NCBI RefSeq assembly: GCF_964642095.1
Contig: NZ_OZ209244.1
Coordinates: 620,001-684,000, forward strand
Source of the DNA: Fretibacterium fastidiosum
Lineage (GTDB): Bacteria; Synergistota; Synergistia; Synergistales; Aminobacteriaceae
Length of the DNA stretch: 64,000 nucleotides
Direction: 5' to 3'
The notes below the pieces were generated by a model that made no database searches, had not been told where the DNA came from, and saw nothing but the letters and a program-made list of their open reading frames with translations. A program made the translations under genes and the position numbers. Below, piece by piece: positions 11,019 through 19,656 of the stretch. Within the stretch, counting starts at the first letter, position 1. Each line of letters starts with the position of its first letter.

Positions 11019-11058
11019 TTAAGAACGCGCAAACCCCCGCCTAAAAACCCTAACCAAC

Positions 11059-11538
11059 TCACCGGTGGGCGCAGGACTGAAATTTTCCTTCCAGCGCGGC
11101 ATCCAATGCGCCCAGAAAGTCCAGCAGAAAAAGCCTCTCTCCCTCCGCCGCGCCCGAGAGGAGGCCCTCCACCAGGCGGTCGAAATCCGCGTGAAGGCGC
11201 TCGTGGAAGCGGTAAGCCCGCTCGCCGTCGGGCGTCACCCTCAGGATGCGGCGGAGGCTGCTGCCCTCGTCCTTTTCCTTGACGAGCATCCCCTTCTCCT
11301 CCAGCTTCATCGCAATCTGGGACACGGCCCCCCGCGTCACTCCCAGCACCTCCGCCAGAGCCGTCATGTGCCGGTTCGGGTTCTCCTTGACGCACTTGAT
11401 CAGGTGAATCTCCGCCGCGAAGAGGGGCGTGTCGGTGCCGTAACGGTGCAGCCGCTCCTGCGCTTCCTGCAGCTTCAGCATAACGTTCAGCAGGCGATAG
11501 CTGACTTTGCTCTCGTTGGCCTCGTTGATGATCTTCAT
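11059..11538 (-). CDS. MarR-family transcriptional regulator
   Basis: A 159-residue protein starting MKIINEANESKVSYRLLNVM. The winged helix is clear: HMTALAEVLGVTRGAVSQIAMKLEEKGMLVKEKDEGSSLRRILRVTPDGERAY. Its helix-turn-helix (LAEVLGVTRGAVSQIAMKLE) and beta-wing layout match MarR proteins, which repress promoters until a ligand or oxidant is bound. The ATG at 11538 is preferred over the one at 11565 because the latter would place the start inside the operator. A palindrome sits just before the gene and a second before the downstream methyltransferase, so autoregulation is likely. Confidence 0.88.
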   Translation of the reverse strand: MKIINEANESKVSYRLLNVMLKLQEAQERLHRYGTDTPLFAAEIHLIKCVKENPNRHMTALAEVLGVTRGAVSQIAMKLEEKGMLVKEKDEGSSLRRILRVTPDGERAYRFHERLHADFDRLVEGLLSGAAEGERLFLLDFLGALDAALEGKFQSCAHR

Positions 11539-11546
11539 GATGCCTA

Positions 11547-11565
11547 TTGTATAGTATCTATACAA
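11547..11565. promoter_or_regulatory. Probable MarR autoregulatory operator
   Basis: TTGTATAG-TAT-CTATACAA is a perfect palindrome with 8-bp arms and a 3-bp centre, nine bases upstream of the MarR start codon. Size and symmetry fit a MarR dimer site. Confidence 0.75.
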
Positions 11566-11587
11566 TTAAGGCAAGAGGGTGCGGCCC

Positions 11588-11615
11588 TTGCACAAGCGCC
11601 TCGAAAGGCTATAAT
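11588..11615 (+). promoter_or_regulatory. Sigma-70 type promoter for leuS
   Basis: TTGCAC at 11588-11593, a 16-bp spacer, then TATAAT at 11610-11615. It leaves a leader of about 45 bases before the leuS start, with no room for a T-box. Confidence 0.65.
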
Positions 11616-11665
11616 CGTCTGTACTTAATTAAGGCCTGCTCAGGCGGCCGAGGGAGGATTCTGCA

Positions 11666-14158
11666 ATGCCGTACGATTTTCAGGCGATAGAGTCGAAGTG
11701 GCAGAGGAAGTGGACCGAGACCCGCTGCTTCGAGGCGAAGCCGGACCCGTCAAAGGAGAAGTTCTTCTGCCTCGAGATGTTCCCCTACCCCAGCGGAGCG
11801 CTTCACATGGGACACATCCGCAACTACTCCATGGGCGACATGCTGGCGCGCTTTCTGCGCAAGAAGGGCCGGAACGTGCTCTACACCATGGGCTTCGACT
11901 CCTTCGGAATGCCCGCGGAGAACGCCGCCATCAAGTACAGGACGAAACCCCACGACTGGACGCTCAACAACATCGACTACATGACAAAGCAGCTGAAGCG
12001 CATGGGCTACAGCTACGACTGGAACCGTGAGGCCATCACGTGCCTTCCGGAGTACTACCGCTGGAACCAGTGGATCTTCCTTCAAATGTACAGGAAGGGC
12101 CTCGTGTTCCGCAAGGAGGCGCCCGTCAACTGGTGCGACACCTGCGGCACCGTGCTGGCCAACGAGCAGGTGGAGGACGGCCGCTGCTGGCGGTGCCACA
12201 ACCCCGTCTCCAAGAAGAACCTGAAGCAGTGGTTCATCAAGATCACGGACTACGCTCAGGAGCTCCTGGACAACATCGAGAAGGACCTGCAGGGCTGGCC
12301 CAAGCGGGTGCGCATCATGCAGACGAACTGGCTTGGCCGCTCCGAGGGCGCCGATCTGACCTTCCGGGTCCCTGAGCTGGACTGCGGCATCGAGGTCTAC
12401 ACCACGCGCTTCGACACGGTGTTCGGCGTCACCTTCATCGCCCTGGCCCCGGAACACGAGCTGGTGCGGCGCATGATGGAGCACATGCCCCAGGACGAGG
12501 CCGAGGCCATGGGGGACTTCGTTCGGAAGGCCGCGGCCCAGAGCTCCATCGAGCGCTCCGACGCCGGCGCGGAAAAGCTGGGCTTCAAGACGCCCTTCAG
12601 CGGCATCAACCCCGTCACGGGCAAGCCCGTTCCCATCTGGCTGGCCAACTACATCCTGACGGACTACGGCACGGGGGCCATCATGGGCGTGCCGGCGGGG
12701 GACCAGCGTGACTTCGAGTTCTGCCGCAAGTACGGCATCCCCGTCGTTCCCGTGGTCCAGCCGAAGGACGGCACGGTCCTGGACGGCGACACCATGACGG
12801 AGGCCTTCACGGAGCACGGGATCGTCGCCAACTCCGGCCGCTTCGACGGGATGACCACCGAGGAGGCCATCCCCGCCATGATCGAGTGGGGCGAGGAAAA
12901 CGGCTACTGCAAGAGGACCGTCACCTTCCGCCTGCGCGACTGGCTGATCTCCCGCCAGCGCTACTGGGGCACGCCCATCCCCTTCGTACACTGCCCGCAG
13001 TGCGGCGACGTGCCCGTGCCGGAGGACCAACTGCCCGTGCGCCTGCCGGAGGACGTGACGGTCAAGGAAGTGGGGCACTCCCCGCTGCTGGACCTGCCGG
13101 ACTGGCTGGCGACGACCTGTCCCCGGTGCGGCGGCCCCGCCAAGCGTGAGGCCGACACCATGGACACCTTCTTCTGCTCCTCCTGGTACTTCGACCGCTA
13201 CTGCTCCCCCGGCGACGCGGAACGCCCCTTCGAGAGGGCCGACGTGGACTACTGGATGCCGGTGGACCAGTACATCGGCGGCATCGAACACGCCTGCCTG
13301 CACCTGATCTACGCCCGGTTCTTCACGAAGTTCCTGGCGGACATCGGCCTGATCCGCGTCCGGGAGCCCTTCACCAACCTGCTGACGCAGGGCATGGTCA
13401 TCAAGGACGGCGCCAAGATGTCGAAGTCCCTGGGCAACGTGGTGGACCCCACGGAGATCGTGAACCGGTTCGGCGCGGACACCGTGAGGCTCTTCATCCT
13501 GTTCGCCGCGCCGCCCCAGAACGACCTGGACTGGTCGGAGAAGGGCGTGGAGGGGTCCAGCCGCTTCCTGGGCCGCGTGTGGCGCTGCGTGGAGGAGAAC
13601 CTGGCGACGCTCAAGGCCCACAGGGGGCGCATCGTCCCCATGGGAGAGCTCGATGAGGACGCCCTGCGGGACTTCAAGCGGAAGATCCACACCACCATCC
13701 GCGACGTGACGTGTGACATCGAGACGGAGAAGCAGTTCAACACGGCCATCGCCCGCCTGATGGAGCTGACGAACAGCCTGACCGCCCTGAAGGAGACGGG
13801 GGAGACGGCGGATTCCCTGCGCGCCGAGGCCGTGGAGGCCCTCCTGCACTGCCTCTCACCCTTCTGCCCCCACATCGCGGAGGAGCTTTGGGAGATGCTG
13901 GGGCACCAGGAGGTGATCAGCACGGCCCCCTGGCCGGAGGCCGACCCGGCGGCGCTGGTCCGGGACGTGGCGACCATCGTCGTTCAGGTGAACGGCAAGG
14001 TCCGCGCCAGGCTGGAGCGCCCTGCCGGGCTCTCCAGGGAGGAGCTCGAGAGGAGCGTCGTCTCGGACCCGGCCGTGCAGGAGAAGCTCGCGGGCAAGGC
14101 CGTCCTCAAGGTCATCGCGGTGCCCGACCGCCTGGTCAACATCGTGGTGAAGGGCTAG
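11666..14158 (+). CDS. leuS: Leucyl-tRNA synthetase
   Basis: An 830-residue class Ia synthetase that charges tRNA-Leu. The HIGH-type signature is HMGH at residues 47-50 (PYPSGALHMGHIRNYSMGDM). A zinc-ribbon-like CDTCG...CWRC follows near residue 160, then the CP1 editing domain (VYTTRFDTVFGVTF, NYILTDYGTGAIMGVPAGD), a second Cys cluster CPQCG...CPRCGG, and the KMSKS loop at residues 584-588. The anticodon-binding and C-terminal domains are complete. A GAGGGAGG lies about ten bases before the ATG. Length and motif order are normal, so this is a functional housekeeping gene. Confidence 0.98.
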   Translation: MPYDFQAIESKWQRKWTETRCFEAKPDPSKEKFFCLEMFPYPSGALHMGHIRNYSMGDMLARFLRKKGRNVLYTMGFDSFGMPAENAAIKYRTKPHDWTLNNIDYMTKQLKRMGYSYDWNREAITCLPEYYRWNQWIFLQMYRKGLVFRKEAPVNWCDTCGTVLANEQVEDGRCWRCHNPVSKKNLKQWFIKITDYAQELLDNIEKDLQGWPKRVRIMQTNWLGRSEGADLTFRVPELDCGIEVYTTRFDTVFGVTFIALAPEHELVRRMMEHMPQDEAEAMGDFVRKAAAQSSIERSDAGAEKLGFKTPFSGINPVTGKPVPIWLANYILTDYGTGAIMGVPAGDQRDFEFCRKYGIPVVPVVQPKDGTVLDGDTMTEAFTEHGIVANSGRFDGMTTEEAIPAMIEWGEENGYCKRTVTFRLRDWLISRQRYWGTPIPFVHCPQCGDVPVPEDQLPVRLPEDVTVKEVGHSPLLDLPDWLATTCPRCGGPAKREADTMDTFFCSSWYFDRYCSPGDAERPFERADVDYWMPVDQYIGGIEHACLHLIYARFFTKFLADIGLIRVREPFTNLLTQGMVIKDGAKMSKSLGNVVDPTEIVNRFGADTVRLFILFAAPPQNDLDWSEKGVEGSSRFLGRVWRCVEENLATLKAHRGRIVPMGELDEDALRDFKRKIHTTIRDVTCDIETEKQFNTAIARLMELTNSLTALKETGETADSLRAEAVEALLHCLSPFCPHIAEELWEMLGHQEVISTAPWPEADPAALVRDVATIVVQVNGKVRARLERPAGLSREELERSVVSDPAVQEKLAGKAVLKVIAVPDRLVNIVVKG

Positions 14159-14175
14159 TCCTTCCGCGATTGCAA

Positions 14176-14203
14176 GGGGGCCTCCCGCGGAGGCCCCCTT
14201 TTT
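14176..14203 (+). terminator. Rho-independent terminator of leuS
   Basis: A perfect 10-bp stem GGGGGCCTCC / GGAGGCCCCC with a CGC loop and a T5 tract, 17 bases after the leuS stop. Confidence 0.95.
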
Positions 14204-14240
14204 GCGTTCTTTGCCGTTCTTTGCCGTTCTTTGCCGTTCT
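14202..14240. repeat. Short tandem decanucleotide repeat
   Basis: The 10-bp unit TTGCCGTTCT occurs three times in a row at 14211-14240, preceded by one copy lacking a base. It lies directly after the leuS terminator. Confidence 0.8.
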
Positions 14241-14260
14241 CCGCGGCCCGCCCTCCGGCG

Positions 14261-16051
14261 TCAAAGGGGACGGATCATGCGCCAGAGCGTGGTGCGGCTG
14301 ATGCCCAGCCGTTCGGCCGCGGCGGTGCGGTTGCCCCCCGCCTCCTCCAGCACCCGAAGGGCGACGTCCCGATTGATCTCCTCCAGGGTTCGGTTCAGGT
14401 CCAGGGGGGCGGAGGCGTTCTCCGCGTTGGGCGAGAGCGTCCCCACGTGGCGCTCGCGCCCCAGCGTCCGCCGCACGTCCTCCGCACTGATGCGCCCCTG
14501 AGCCGTCACCACCAGCTCCCCCACCACCCTTCGGAACTGAGTGGCGTTGTGGGGCCAGGGGAACTCCTGGAGGAGGCGCAGCGCTTCGGGAGACGCCCCC
14601 AGGATCGGGCGCGGCAGGTCCGCGTTCAGACGATTCAGCAGAAGGCTCAGCAGGAGGGGGATGCGGGACGCGGTCTCCCTCAGAGGCCTCAGACAGAGGG
14701 AAAGGCAGCACAGCCTGTCCAGGAACAGGGACCCGACCTCGGAGGCGTACTCCCCCTGGCGGCACGCGCAGGAGAGGAGGACGCGGTTCTGTCGGCACAC
14801 CTCCATGTCGGAGAGGATGGCCAGGAGCTGCCGGCGGCGCTCCGGGCTCAGCGCGTCCAGGTTCGAGAAGTAGAGCGTGCAGGCCTCTCCGTAGAGGGGC
14901 GAGGAGTGGCGCTCCGTCAGGAAACTCCAGCTCCTCTCCGTCAGCAGGCTGCAGTTGACGGCGACGAAGGGGTTTCGGCTCAGGGCGCCCTGCACGTGGA
15001 GCGCGCAGGCCATGGGCTCCTTGCCCGTGCCGTCCTCCCCCGTGATCATGACGGGGGCTTCGCTCCGATTGATGCGGTCCAGGTCCCGCCGATAGTCCGC
15101 GATGCCGTCGGCCAGGCTCAGCAGGCTGCCGTCGTAGATGCGCTCCGCCTCCTCCCGCGTCAGGAAGCGGATGCCCATCTGGCGGGGCGACAGGGGCGAC
15201 CGGTGGGCCGTGAAGAAGAACGCCGTGCAGGAGAGCCCCCCGGCCTCGACGCGCCGGCTGCGGATGGAGTAGAGCATCCCGTCCGCGTTGCGCAGGATCC
15301 GACGCTCCTGCGCCGCACCGGCCCTCTCGATCTCGCCCCTCAACAGCGCCAGGAGCCTGGGGGAGGGGTTCTCGATGGAGGAGAGAAAGAGCCGTCCCCG
15401 GTCGTCGAAGACGACGGTCTGCCCCACCTGCCCCTGGATGACCTCCTTGAAAAAACGGTTCTCCGCCCACAGCTGCGCCTGGCTGTCGTAGAGCCGGACC
15501 GCCTGGTCAAAGGCCCGACGGACGCTGTCGGCGCCCGATGCGATGAGGAAGGAGTTCATCCCCAGCCGCCTGGCCGCGGCGTGGGAGATCGCGTCGCACA
15601 GGACGACCTCGAAACGCCTCTCCCGCAGTCGCAGCAGGGCGGGCTCCACCTCCTCCGGGGATTCGATGGTCACGATCTCGATCGGACGGCCCATGAGCTC
15701 GCAGAGCTGCCGCGCGCTGTTCGTGATGTTGGCGAAGGCCACCATGGCCGTCGGGGCCGCCACGTCGTCCGACAGCTTCAGGGCGCAGAGGACGTCGTAG
15801 GCGGACACTTCGATCTCGATGACCGGAAGCGTCAGGTGCTCCTGAAGCATCCGTGCCGTGCCGCCCCTGGAGACGAGGGCGTCGTAGTTCCCGTGAAAGC
15901 TGCTCCGCACCGCCTCCAACCCCTGCTCCATGTCCCCAACGAACGACGTCAGGTCAACCTGCGGGTATTCCCCCGCCAGCCTCTGCATCAGGGCCCCCAT
16001 GCCCTCGTAGGGAGCGACGCCCAAAAGCCTGATCCGCCGTTCCACCCTCAC
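14261..16051 (-). CDS. PrpR-type regulator with degenerate AAA+ domain
   Basis: A 596-residue protein. I start at the GTG at 16051 because AAGGAGG sits five bases ahead; a TTG at 16090 is also in frame but lies in a palindrome. Residues 1-190 look like the PrpR N-terminal sensor (GVAPYEGMGALMQRLA, SRGGTARML, PVIEIEVSAYDVL). A PAS-like middle follows. The AAA+ region keeps a Walker A-like GEDGTGKE and PFVAVNCSLL. It lacks the GAFTGA loop that contacts sigma-54, and the Walker B site LFLDE reads LYFSNLD. A Fis-type helix-turn-helix ends the protein (GGNRTAAAERLGISRTTLWR). It probably acts without sigma-54 on the divergent sugar-acid genes. Confidence 0.85.
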   Translation of the reverse strand: MRVERRIRLLGVAPYEGMGALMQRLAGEYPQVDLTSFVGDMEQGLEAVRSSFHGNYDALVSRGGTARMLQEHLTLPVIEIEVSAYDVLCALKLSDDVAAPTAMVAFANITNSARQLCELMGRPIEIVTIESPEEVEPALLRLRERRFEVVLCDAISHAAARRLGMNSFLIASGADSVRRAFDQAVRLYDSQAQLWAENRFFKEVIQGQVGQTVVFDDRGRLFLSSIENPSPRLLALLRGEIERAGAAQERRILRNADGMLYSIRSRRVEAGGLSCTAFFFTAHRSPLSPRQMGIRFLTREEAERIYDGSLLSLADGIADYRRDLDRINRSEAPVMITGEDGTGKEPMACALHVQGALSRNPFVAVNCSLLTERSWSFLTERHSSPLYGEACTLYFSNLDALSPERRRQLLAILSDMEVCRQNRVLLSCACRQGEYASEVGSLFLDRLCCLSLCLRPLRETASRIPLLLSLLLNRLNADLPRPILGASPEALRLLQEFPWPHNATQFRRVVGELVVTAQGRISAEDVRRTLGRERHVGTLSPNAENASAPLDLNRTLEEINRDVALRVLEEAGGNRTAAAERLGISRTTLWRMIRPL

Positions 16052-16081
16052 GTCCCCCTCCTTCCCCTCCAATTCCAGACC

Positions 16082-16100
16082 TTGTTTCAAAACGAAACAA
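16082..16100. promoter_or_regulatory. Candidate operator in the divergent regulator/kinase region
   Basis: TTGTTTC-AAAAC-GAAACAA is a perfect 7-bp inverted repeat with a 5-bp centre, about 30 bases upstream of the regulator start codon. Confidence 0.6.
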
Positions 16101-16119
16101 AATCATTCGCTTAAAATTC

Positions 16120-16147
16120 TTGCAAATCCAAAATCCCCCGGTATAAT
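16120..16147 (+). promoter_or_regulatory. Promoter of the sugar-acid operon
   Basis: TTGCAA at 16120-16125, a 16-bp spacer, then TATAAT at 16142-16147. Transcription would start near 16155 and leave a leader of about 110 bases before the kinase gene. Confidence 0.65.
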
Positions 16148-16217
16148 GAGGCCATTCGAGGAAGCCCCACGACAAAATTATAGCGGATCGAAGTAGCCGA
16201 ACCAACAGGCGTTGAAT

Positions 16218-16236
16218 TTGTTTCATTATTTAACAA
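16218..16236. promoter_or_regulatory. Second candidate operator, before the kinase gene
   Basis: TTGTTTC-ATTAT-TTAACAA repeats one half-site of the 16082-16100 palindrome exactly and the other at 5 of 7 positions, with the same 5-bp centre. It lies about 30 bases before the kinase ATG and downstream of the predicted promoter. Confidence 0.45.
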
Positions 16237-16264
16237 TCGAGACGGAGTTTGAGGGGCGTGGACG

Positions 16265-17515
16265 ATGGTATCCCTTTTGATCGTAGCCGATGACTTTACG
16301 GGAGCGTTGGACACGGGCGTGCAGTTCGTGGCCCGTGGGGCCTCCACGCGGGTCGTGACGGACCTCGATCGGGACTTCAGCCGGGACGAAGCGCAGGTGC
16401 TGGTGCTGGACACCGAGACGCGGCACCTCGCGCCGGAGGCCGCCTACGCGGCGGTCCACCGTGCCGTGTCGGCGGCACTTCGCGCGGGCGTCCCCTACAT
16501 CTACAAGAAGACGGACTCCGGGCTTCGAGGGAACGTCGGCAGCGAGCTGGCGGCCGCCATGGACGCAGCGGGCGTTCAGAGCCTGCCCTTCGTCCCCGCC
16601 TTCCCCTCCATGGGCCGGATCACGCGGGACGGCGTCCAGTACGTGGACGGCCTGCCCCTGGACCAGAGCGTCTTCGGTCGGGACCCCTTCGAGCCCGTGC
16701 GCTTCTCCCGGATCGGCGACGTCATCGCCCAGCAGACGTCAAAGGCGGTCTTCGTCCGCAGGCCGGGGGAGCCGGGGATGGGCCAGGGCATCCAGGTCTA
16801 CGACGCCACGACGGACGAGGACCTGAAGCTCACCGCACGCGCCCTCGGCCCGGAGGGCCTGCGCCTGTCGGCGGGCTGCGCCGGATTCGCCTCGGTCCTG
16901 GCAGACCTCCTGATGCCGGCCGCGCGCCCCGCCGCGGTCCCCTCCCTGCCCCCGGCACTCCTCATGGCCTGCGGCAGCGTCAACCCCGTGACGCGGCGCC
17001 AGACGGCCGCCGCCGAGGGCTGCGGCTTCCAGCACGTCCATCTCAGCGTGCGGCAGAAGCTCGATGAGGCCTGGCCGTCGGAGAACGAGAGCTCCGCCCT
17101 GATCGAGGACTGCCTGGCGAGGGCCCGTCGGTACGGCCGGGTGATCCTGGACACGAACGACCCGGAGGGAAGCGCAGAGACGCAGGAGCGGGCCGCGGCC
17201 ATGGGACTGAGCCTGCCCCAGACCCGGGTTCGGGTGTCCAAAGCGCTGGCTGAGTTGACCAAGGGACTTCTGGACCGAGGGCTCGAGGCCACGCTGCTGT
17301 GCGTCGGCGGGGACACGCTGCTGGCCCTGATGCAGGCCGTGGGGACGCACGAGTTGACGCCCGTCTGCGAGATGGCTCCGGGCGTCGTCCTGACGAGTTT
17401 CGTCTACGGGGGAAGGGCCCGTTACATCCTTGCCAAGTCCGGAGGGTTTGGCAAACCGGACCTTTTGTGCTGCCTGGCCGACCGGATTGGCGCCGGGAGA
17501 GAGGAGAAAGCCTGA
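16265..17515 (+). CDS. Four-carbon acid sugar kinase (DUF1537 family)
   Basis: A 416-residue protein of the OtnK/DtnK/LtnK family, which phosphorylates threonate, erythronate or related acids with ATP. The N-terminal substrate domain starts with VADDFTGALDTGVQFVARGA and contains KKTDSGLRGNVGSEL and VPAFPSMGR, all family hallmarks. The C-terminal nucleotide domain shows LLCVGGDTLLALMQAVGTHEL and ends with FVYGGRARYILAKSGGFGKPDLL. Its stop overlaps the start of the next gene (TGATG). With the PdxA2-like gene further on it forms the two-step kinase/dehydrogenase pair known from threonate catabolism. The exact acid is not deducible. Confidence 0.9.
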   Translation: MVSLLIVADDFTGALDTGVQFVARGASTRVVTDLDRDFSRDEAQVLVLDTETRHLAPEAAYAAVHRAVSAALRAGVPYIYKKTDSGLRGNVGSELAAAMDAAGVQSLPFVPAFPSMGRITRDGVQYVDGLPLDQSVFGRDPFEPVRFSRIGDVIAQQTSKAVFVRRPGEPGMGQGIQVYDATTDEDLKLTARALGPEGLRLSAGCAGFASVLADLLMPAARPAAVPSLPPALLMACGSVNPVTRRQTAAAEGCGFQHVHLSVRQKLDEAWPSENESSALIEDCLARARRYGRVILDTNDPEGSAETQERAAAMGLSLPQTRVRVSKALAELTKGLLDRGLEATLLCVGGDTLLALMQAVGTHELTPVCEMAPGVVLTSFVYGGRARYILAKSGGFGKPDLLCCLADRIGAGREEKA

Positions 17516-18669
17516 TGCTGACGAAGTACGATCTGAAGATGCCGAGCGCGGTCTACAGCGGCGAGGACGCGCTGACGAACGTGGGCAACGTCTTGGCCGA
17601 AAACGGCGTGAAGAAGCTGGCCGTCTTCACCGACAAGGGGATCGAGGGCGCAGGGCTCCTGGAGCCCCCCATGGCGGAGGTGCGCAGGACGGGCGTCGAG
17701 TTCACCGTCCTGGACGACCTGCCGGCCGAGCCCTCCTACGCTCAGGCTCAGAAGCTGGTGGACCAGTGCCGCGAGAGCGGAGCGGACTTCATCATGGCCG
17801 TGGGCGGCGGCAGCGTCATGGACACGGCGAAGCTGTCGAGCGTCCTGATGACCGACGAGTACGGGATCAAGGAGCTTCTGGAGGACCCCGGCCGCGCCCG
17901 CAAGCACGTCAAGACCCTCATGATTCCCACCACGGCGGGGACGGGGGCCGAGGCCACGCCCAACGCCATCGTGGCCGTGCCCGAAAAGGAGCTGAAGGTG
18001 GGCATCGTCAACCCGCGCATGATCGCGGACTACGTCGTCCTGGACGCCGTGATGGTCAAGAAGCTCCCCCGCAAGATCGCGGCGGCCACGGGGCTGGACG
18101 CCCTGGCCCACGCCATCGAGTGCTACACCAGCAACAAGGCCAACCCCTTCAGCGACATCTTCGCCCTTCAGGCCCTCGACATGATCCTGAACAACATCGA
18201 GCGGGCCTGTGACGACCCGAAGGCCATGGAGGCCAAGCGCATGATGCAGATCGCGAGCTTCTACGGCGGCATCGCCATCACGGCCTCCGGCACCACGGCA
18301 GTCCATGCGCTGAGCTACCCCCTCGGAGGCAGGTATCACATCGCCCACGGCGTCTCCAACGCCATCCTGCTGGCGCCCGTGATGCGCTTCAACGAGCCCG
18401 CCTGTCGAGAGCTGCTGGCCCACGCCTACGACCGCTGCATCCACGGCGACGCCTCCTCGACGGAGGCCAAGAGCGCAGCCGTCATCACCCGCATCGAGGA
18501 GATCGTTAGACACCTCGACATCCCCGTCAGCCTGCAGGAGTTCAACGTGCCCAAGGAAGACCTGGAATCGCTGGTACAGTCTGGAATGCAGGTCACGCGC
18601 CTCCTGGTGAACAACCGTCGCCCCGTCACGGAGGAGGACGCCCGCCGGATCTATCAGGAGATCCTGTAG
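17515..18669 (+). CDS. Iron-containing alcohol dehydrogenase
   Basis: A 384-residue group III alcohol dehydrogenase. The start at 17515 shares its A with the kinase stop codon; a GAGGAG is nearby. The NAD-binding GGGSVMDTAK, the PTTAGTGAEATPNAIV loop and the metal-binding stretch GLDALAHAIECYTS followed by AVHALSYPLGGRYHIAHG carry the usual Asp and His ligands. Coupling to the sugar-acid kinase suggests it oxidises or reduces a hydroxy acid or aldehyde of the same pathway. It is not part of the textbook DtnK/PdxA2 route, so its substrate is open. Confidence 0.9.
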   Translation: MLTKYDLKMPSAVYSGEDALTNVGNVLAENGVKKLAVFTDKGIEGAGLLEPPMAEVRRTGVEFTVLDDLPAEPSYAQAQKLVDQCRESGADFIMAVGGGSVMDTAKLSSVLMTDEYGIKELLEDPGRARKHVKTLMIPTTAGTGAEATPNAIVAVPEKELKVGIVNPRMIADYVVLDAVMVKKLPRKIAAATGLDALAHAIECYTSNKANPFSDIFALQALDMILNNIERACDDPKAMEAKRMMQIASFYGGIAITASGTTAVHALSYPLGGRYHIAHGVSNAILLAPVMRFNEPACRELLAHAYDRCIHGDASSTEAKSAAVITRIEEIVRHLDIPVSLQEFNVPKEDLESLVQSGMQVTRLLVNNRRPVTEEDARRIYQEIL

Positions 18670-18712
18670 CATTTTACGAGCCGAACAGGAAGGACAGAGG
18701 AGGAGAACGACC

Positions 18713-19621
18713 TTGAAGAAGATCGACATGAGGGGCATCATCGTCCCCATCCTGACCCCCATGAACGAGGACGAGAGCGTCAACGAGGGGGAGCTTCGCA
18801 GCCAGGTCCGCCGCATGATCGACGCGGGCATCCACGGCATCTTCGCCTTTGGGACCAACGGAGAGGGCTACGCCCTGAGCGACGCGGAGAAGGAGCGCGT
18901 GCTGACGGCTGTTGTCGACGAGGTGCGGGGGCGGGTCCCCGTCTACGCCGGGACAGGCTTCATCACCACGGCGGACACCGTCCGGCTGAGCCGTCGGGCT
19001 CAGGAGCTGGGCGCCGACGCCCTCTCCATCGTGGCTCCCTTCTACGCCGCGGCCTCTCAGGACGAGCTCTACGACCACTACATGGCGGTGGCCGAGGCCG
19101 TCGACCTGCCCATCGTGCTCTACAACATCCCGCCCCGCACGGGCAACGCCCTGGCGCCCGCCACGGTGGCCCGCCTGGCCAGGGACGCCCCCAACATCGC
19201 AGGGGCCAAGGACTCGAGCGGGAACTTCGACAACCTCAAGCAGTACATCGAGCTGACGAGCGCCCTGGACAAGGACTTCAGCGTCCTCTCCGGCAACGAC
19301 GCCCTGATCCTGCCCGGGCTGGTCTTCGGAGGCAGGGGCGGCATCGCGGGCTGCGCCAACGTCTTCCCTCACACCATGGCGGAGATCTACGAGGCCTTCG
19401 CCGCCGGGGACCTCAAACGGGCTATGAGGGTCCAGGACAGCATCCGCACCTTCCGAAACTGCTTCAAGTACGGCAACCCCAACACGATCATCAAGATCGC
19501 CACGGGGCTTCTGGGCTATCCCGTCGGGGCCTGCCGCAGGCCCTTCTGTCGCCTGTCCGACGAAGGCATGAAGGCGCTGAAGGAGGCCCTGGAGCACTGC
19601 AGGGAGAACGGGCTCCATTAG
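18713..19621 (+). CDS. DapA-family aldolase/dehydratase
   Basis: A 302-residue TIM-barrel protein of the dihydrodipicolinate synthase/N-acetylneuraminate lyase family. It starts with TTG, with AGAGGAGG about ten bases ahead; an ATG five codons in is the alternative. FAFGTNGEG matches the phosphate-binding-like turn, VLYNIPPRTG has the catalytic Tyr, and IAGAKDSSGNFDNL has the Schiff-base Lys. This family also includes aldolases for keto-sugar acids, and the position between an alcohol dehydrogenase and a PdxA2-like gene argues for such a role rather than lysine synthesis. Confidence 0.88.
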   Translation: MKKIDMRGIIVPILTPMNEDESVNEGELRSQVRRMIDAGIHGIFAFGTNGEGYALSDAEKERVLTAVVDEVRGRVPVYAGTGFITTADTVRLSRRAQELGADALSIVAPFYAAASQDELYDHYMAVAEAVDLPIVLYNIPPRTGNALAPATVARLARDAPNIAGAKDSSGNFDNLKQYIELTSALDKDFSVLSGNDALILPGLVFGGRGGIAGCANVFPHTMAEIYEAFAAGDLKRAMRVQDSIRTFRNCFKYGNPNTIIKIATGLLGYPVGACRRPFCRLSDEGMKALKEALEHCRENGLH

Positions 19622-19656
19622 GCCCGCAGCCTGTCTTTCTTAAGGAGGCATGTTCC

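Noticed and set aside
11566..11665. A T-box riboswitch before leuS
   Set aside because: The gap is only about 100 bases, and the promoter leaves a leader of about 45 bases with no specifier hairpin or terminator.
11750..13849. A long open frame on the minus strand across leuS
   Set aside because: It is a shadow of a high-GC gene: leuS has all its motifs in the plus frame, and the reverse frame shows no domain or start signal.
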